IMG/VR virus record: IMGVR_UViG_3300020057_000167
Span: 1-21,785 of that record
Origin: a virus
Length of the DNA: 21,785 nucleotides
Strand: one strand, 5' to 3'
Under the pieces are notes generated by a model, which had not been told where the DNA came from, searched no databases, and worked only from the letters and a program-made list of their open reading frames with translations. This document shows positions 19,895-21,785 of this stretch, piece after piece (position 1 is the first letter of the stretch; every line of letters begins with the position of its first letter). The position numbers were made by a program, and so were the translations under genes.

Positions 19895-20218
19895 ATGCCA
19901 ACAATAAATCCTTTTAATGATGTTGAGAGTCAGTCATTACCATATCCAACCGGCATAGCAGGACAAAGTGATCTCAGGAGTATTGCAGCTCTTGAGGTTG
20001 GGACTGGAGCTAGATCGTTCAAGGGAGATGGTAGTGGTATTTGGATGGGAGCTAATAAGTTTGAAGATGCACCATTTAAGGTCAATATGCAGGGACAACT
20101 CATAGCTTCTGGAACTAATGGCGCAATCACTGTCAATAACGTAGATGGACGAATAGAATTTTATGATGCTGCTGGAATAATGATAGGAGTTATTGGGTAT
20201 GCTCAAGGGCTATTTTAA
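19895..20218 (+). CDS. Small tail-associated protein, 107 aa
   Basis: It starts one base after the preceding stop (TAATATG) without a Shine-Dalgarno site. After a polar head (MPTINPFNDVESQSLPYPTG), residues about 44-107 read FKGDGSGIWMGANKFEDAPFKVNMQGQLIASGTNG (in part) and then GRIEFYDAAGIMIGVIG. The 'GIxxGANxFxxAPFxVxxxGxLxAS' phrase is frequent in short domains of tail-fibre and baseplate proteins, where it links a fibre shaft to the tip. Length and location fit a fibre-linked virion protein. No catalytic residues are seen. Confidence 0.65.
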   Translation: MPTINPFNDVESQSLPYPTGIAGQSDLRSIAALEVGTGARSFKGDGSGIWMGANKFEDAPFKVNMQGQLIASGTNGAITVNNVDGRIEFYDAAGIMIGVIGYAQGLF

Positions 20219-20220
20219 TC

Positions 20221-21162
20221 ATGGCAAATATTGGCATTGCTTTTGGTTCAGATGTAATCAACAACACTGTTAACCAATTAAAACTTACTAGCAAACACTC
20301 AACACTGAAAATGTATAAGTGGGGAGATGCGCAGTTTACTACTAATGGTTCTAGTGTTGGTTCAGTAACCATAGCTCACGATCTAGACTATGCCCCAATG
20401 GTTGTGGTCTGGAGAAAACTCACAGCCTCATTTTCTTTCTTGGCGGCAACTACCTACGCAAACGCCTATATGTATGAAGGTGGATACAATAATTATGCAC
20501 CGACAGATAAGAACATTTGCTCTATAGTAAAAGCTAGTGCAGACGAAATAGTAATCAGTAATTTCCCGGCAATAGGCTCACCGCTATCTGGTGGCAATCA
20601 ACCAAACACAACTTACTATTTTAGGTACATGATCTTTGCTGATCTATCACAGGCGTTTTCTTCAGTTTCAAACATTGCTCTAACTGGTGATAGAGGTATT
20701 AAGTTTGCAAAACCAGGAGTAGAAGTACTCACTGCACAAGAGTATCAACTAGGCTACTCAAGTAAGTATAAGGCGGTTCAGTATCACGGAAATCATATTC
20801 TTTCATCATCGCTGACTCTACCGACTATGTGGGCATCTAGGCACGATACTGAGGCGCAAGAAGCTACCTATGTAGATTTTAATCATAGTCTTGGCTATGC
20901 ACCATTCTTTCTTGCATATATGGATGGTGGAAGTGGTACGAATTGGTATCAACTACCTTTTATCGAGGGTTATGACATGAGCGCGTTTACTTTATCTGGA
21001 TATAGTGAGGTGTCTGCTTGGGCTGACTCTAGTAGGATTAGAGTTACATACAATAGAGAAAGTTTTTGGACAAGTTCAACCGAAGCTCACACGTTTTCAG
21101 ACTCGACTATAAATATAAAGTGCATAATATTTGCACGAAGTTTGACAGAAACGGCAAACTAA
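20221..21162 (+). CDS. Fibre-like protein with two copies of a module, 313 aa
   Basis: Two related halves can be aligned. Copy 1 (about residues 4-142) runs IGIAFGSDVINNTVNQLKLTSKH, then VTIAHDLDYAPMVVVW, then YYFRYMIFADLS. Copy 2 (about 159-308) runs GIKFAKPGVEVLTAQEYQLGYSSKY (in part), VDFNHSLGYAPFFLAYMDG and INIKCIIFARSL. Shared anchor points are G-I-x-F, QLxxxSKx, HxLxYAP and the final IF(A). Each copy is a beta-domain as in tail-fibre tips. The next gene carries the same linker. It starts two bases after the upstream stop (TAATCATG) with only a weak distant AGGG, so reinitiation is likely. A receptor-binding or tip role is inferred from position and composition. Confidence 0.65.
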   Translation: MANIGIAFGSDVINNTVNQLKLTSKHSTLKMYKWGDAQFTTNGSSVGSVTIAHDLDYAPMVVVWRKLTASFSFLAATTYANAYMYEGGYNNYAPTDKNICSIVKASADEIVISNFPAIGSPLSGGNQPNTTYYFRYMIFADLSQAFSSVSNIALTGDRGIKFAKPGVEVLTAQEYQLGYSSKYKAVQYHGNHILSSSLTLPTMWASRHDTEAQEATYVDFNHSLGYAPFFLAYMDGGSGTNWYQLPFIEGYDMSAFTLSGYSEVSAWADSSRIRVTYNRESFWTSSTEAHTFSDSTINIKCIIFARSLTETAN

Positions 21163-21163
21163 T

Positions 21164-21785
21164 ATGGCAAATGAAACAACAAAAGGAATAAGTGATTCAT
21201 GGCTTGAATCAGGCGCAACCAATTATAGCGGTTCTTGTTTAGTTGGGGATTTTAGTGGAGATGACTCCAAAGGCGCGCTCCGGTTTACAAACTTAAATGT
21301 AAACATAAACACTACCTTTAATTTATGTGAATTGGTTTATAAATATGGTAGTGTGGGCGGATCTGGTACTTGGAAATGGAAGGTTAAAGCGATCAATGAA
21401 GATAACACAGCAGCTTTCGGCTATCCTTTTGGCAGATCATTAACATCAGAGCAGGTTACATACAGCGAGGGCCATCCTATATCAGGAGGCACTAAATCAA
21501 TGAATGTTTCTAGTCTAGTAGAAAAAGTTGTTTCCAGAGGTGGTTGGTCTTATGGAAATGCAATCGGATTTGTTTTAGAAGATAATGGCTCAGATAATAA
21601 TGTGTATGCTTTTGCAAGTATTACTAATAGCTATCTTGTGTACAGAACAAATGGAGAACCTAACTTCAAGCCTACTCCAGTTACCGTTTCGGCACCAACA
21701 ATACCACCAGCAGAAAATTATGGGTTGAAGTTTTCATCACCAGGAATATCAGTACTAACAGCTACAGAGGAACAAACAACTATTA
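21164..21785 (+). CDS. Tail/fibre protein, 3' end cut by window
   Basis: The frame opens at ATG 21164, one base after the preceding TAA (TAATATG), and stays open to the end: 207 codons with no stop. The N-terminal part is beta-rich (KGISDSWLESGATNYSGSCL, NTTFNLCELVYKYGSVGGSGTWKWKVKAI quoted in part, SSLVEKVVSRGGWSYGNAIGF). A Pro-rich linker (NFKPTPVTVSAPTIPPAENYG, in part) leads at residue 186 into YGLKFSSPGISVLTATEEQT. That begins another copy of the GIKFAKPGVEVLTA module of the preceding gene. It therefore seems to be a further fibre-type protein sharing a domain with its neighbour. Confidence 0.65.
   Translation, partial: MANETTKGISDSWLESGATNYSGSCLVGDFSGDDSKGALRFTNLNVNINTTFNLCELVYKYGSVGGSGTWKWKVKAINEDNTAAFGYPFGRSLTSEQVTYSEGHPISGGTKSMNVSSLVEKVVSRGGWSYGNAIGFVLEDNGSDNNVYAFASITNSYLVYRTNGEPNFKPTPVTVSAPTIPPAENYGLKFSSPGISVLTATEEQTTI

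Noticed and set aside
1-21785. Transfer RNA genes, an origin of replication, integrase, att sites or alternative genetic code
   Set aside because: I saw no tRNA-like cloverleaf, integrase gene, iteron set or long flanking repeat in the window. TAA, TAG and TGA all end recognisable genes, so recoding is not supported.

Overview
This window is a stretch of a tailed double-stranded DNA phage or prophage genome. It is AT-rich by eye, every gene lies on the + strand, and genes are packed tightly. All three stop codons close genes (TAA most often, with TAG and TGA as well), so the standard bacterial code fits and TGA or TAG recoding does not. The N4-gp56-type major capsid protein, the P22/T7-like portal and connector, and the lack of any tape measure or tail tube protein in view suggest a short-tailed phage. 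The host cannot be fixed from sequence alone. Shine-Dalgarno sites such as AAAGGA are common, so it is bacterial. Repeats such as WSKTAKPT/WNKVAKPT recall uncultured (for example candidate-phylum) phage proteins, but that is only an impression.

Layout. (1) 1-2081: a cassette of about nine very small genes of unknown function. They are joined by a recurring junction, AAGGACTAAC-ATG, in which the last codons (Lys-Asp-stop) of one gene are also the ribosome binding site of the next. (2) 2083-3489: a promoter with a palindrome in its spacer, a 19-residue basic peptide, a membrane-anchored 3D-domain (cell-wall acting) protein, an unknown gene and a Lys/Tyr repeat protein. (3) 3504-8708: small and large terminase subunits, then six accessory genes including a decoration-like protein and a concanavalin-A-like protein. 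(4) 8711-13791: portal, a small gene, putative scaffold, a structural protein, the N4-gp56 major capsid protein and a small decoration-like protein. (5) 13852-16148: a beta-helix protein, a small virion protein and the head-tail connector. (6) 16157-21785: appendage genes, including a repeat micro-protein, a fibre with LTNKTLTSPVINT repeats, a LamG-like protein, a 605-residue virion protein and fibre-like proteins built of a repeated module. The last gene runs off the window.

How it works together. Terminase packages DNA through the portal into a shell of the N4-gp56 protein built on a scaffold. Decoration-like, connector and appendage proteins complete the virion, and the 3D-domain protein is the best candidate for cell-wall opening. 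Control looks modular. I see promoters before the 3D-domain block, terminase, scaffold, capsid and the 605-residue tail gene. The scaffold and capsid promoters sit in a duplicated promoter-leader cassette sharing an exact 21-base element. In the capsid copy a strong intrinsic terminator lies between promoter and gene, and its loop holds a Shine-Dalgarno sequence. Three promoters place their -10 box only 6-8 bases before an ATG, which suggests leaderless messages.
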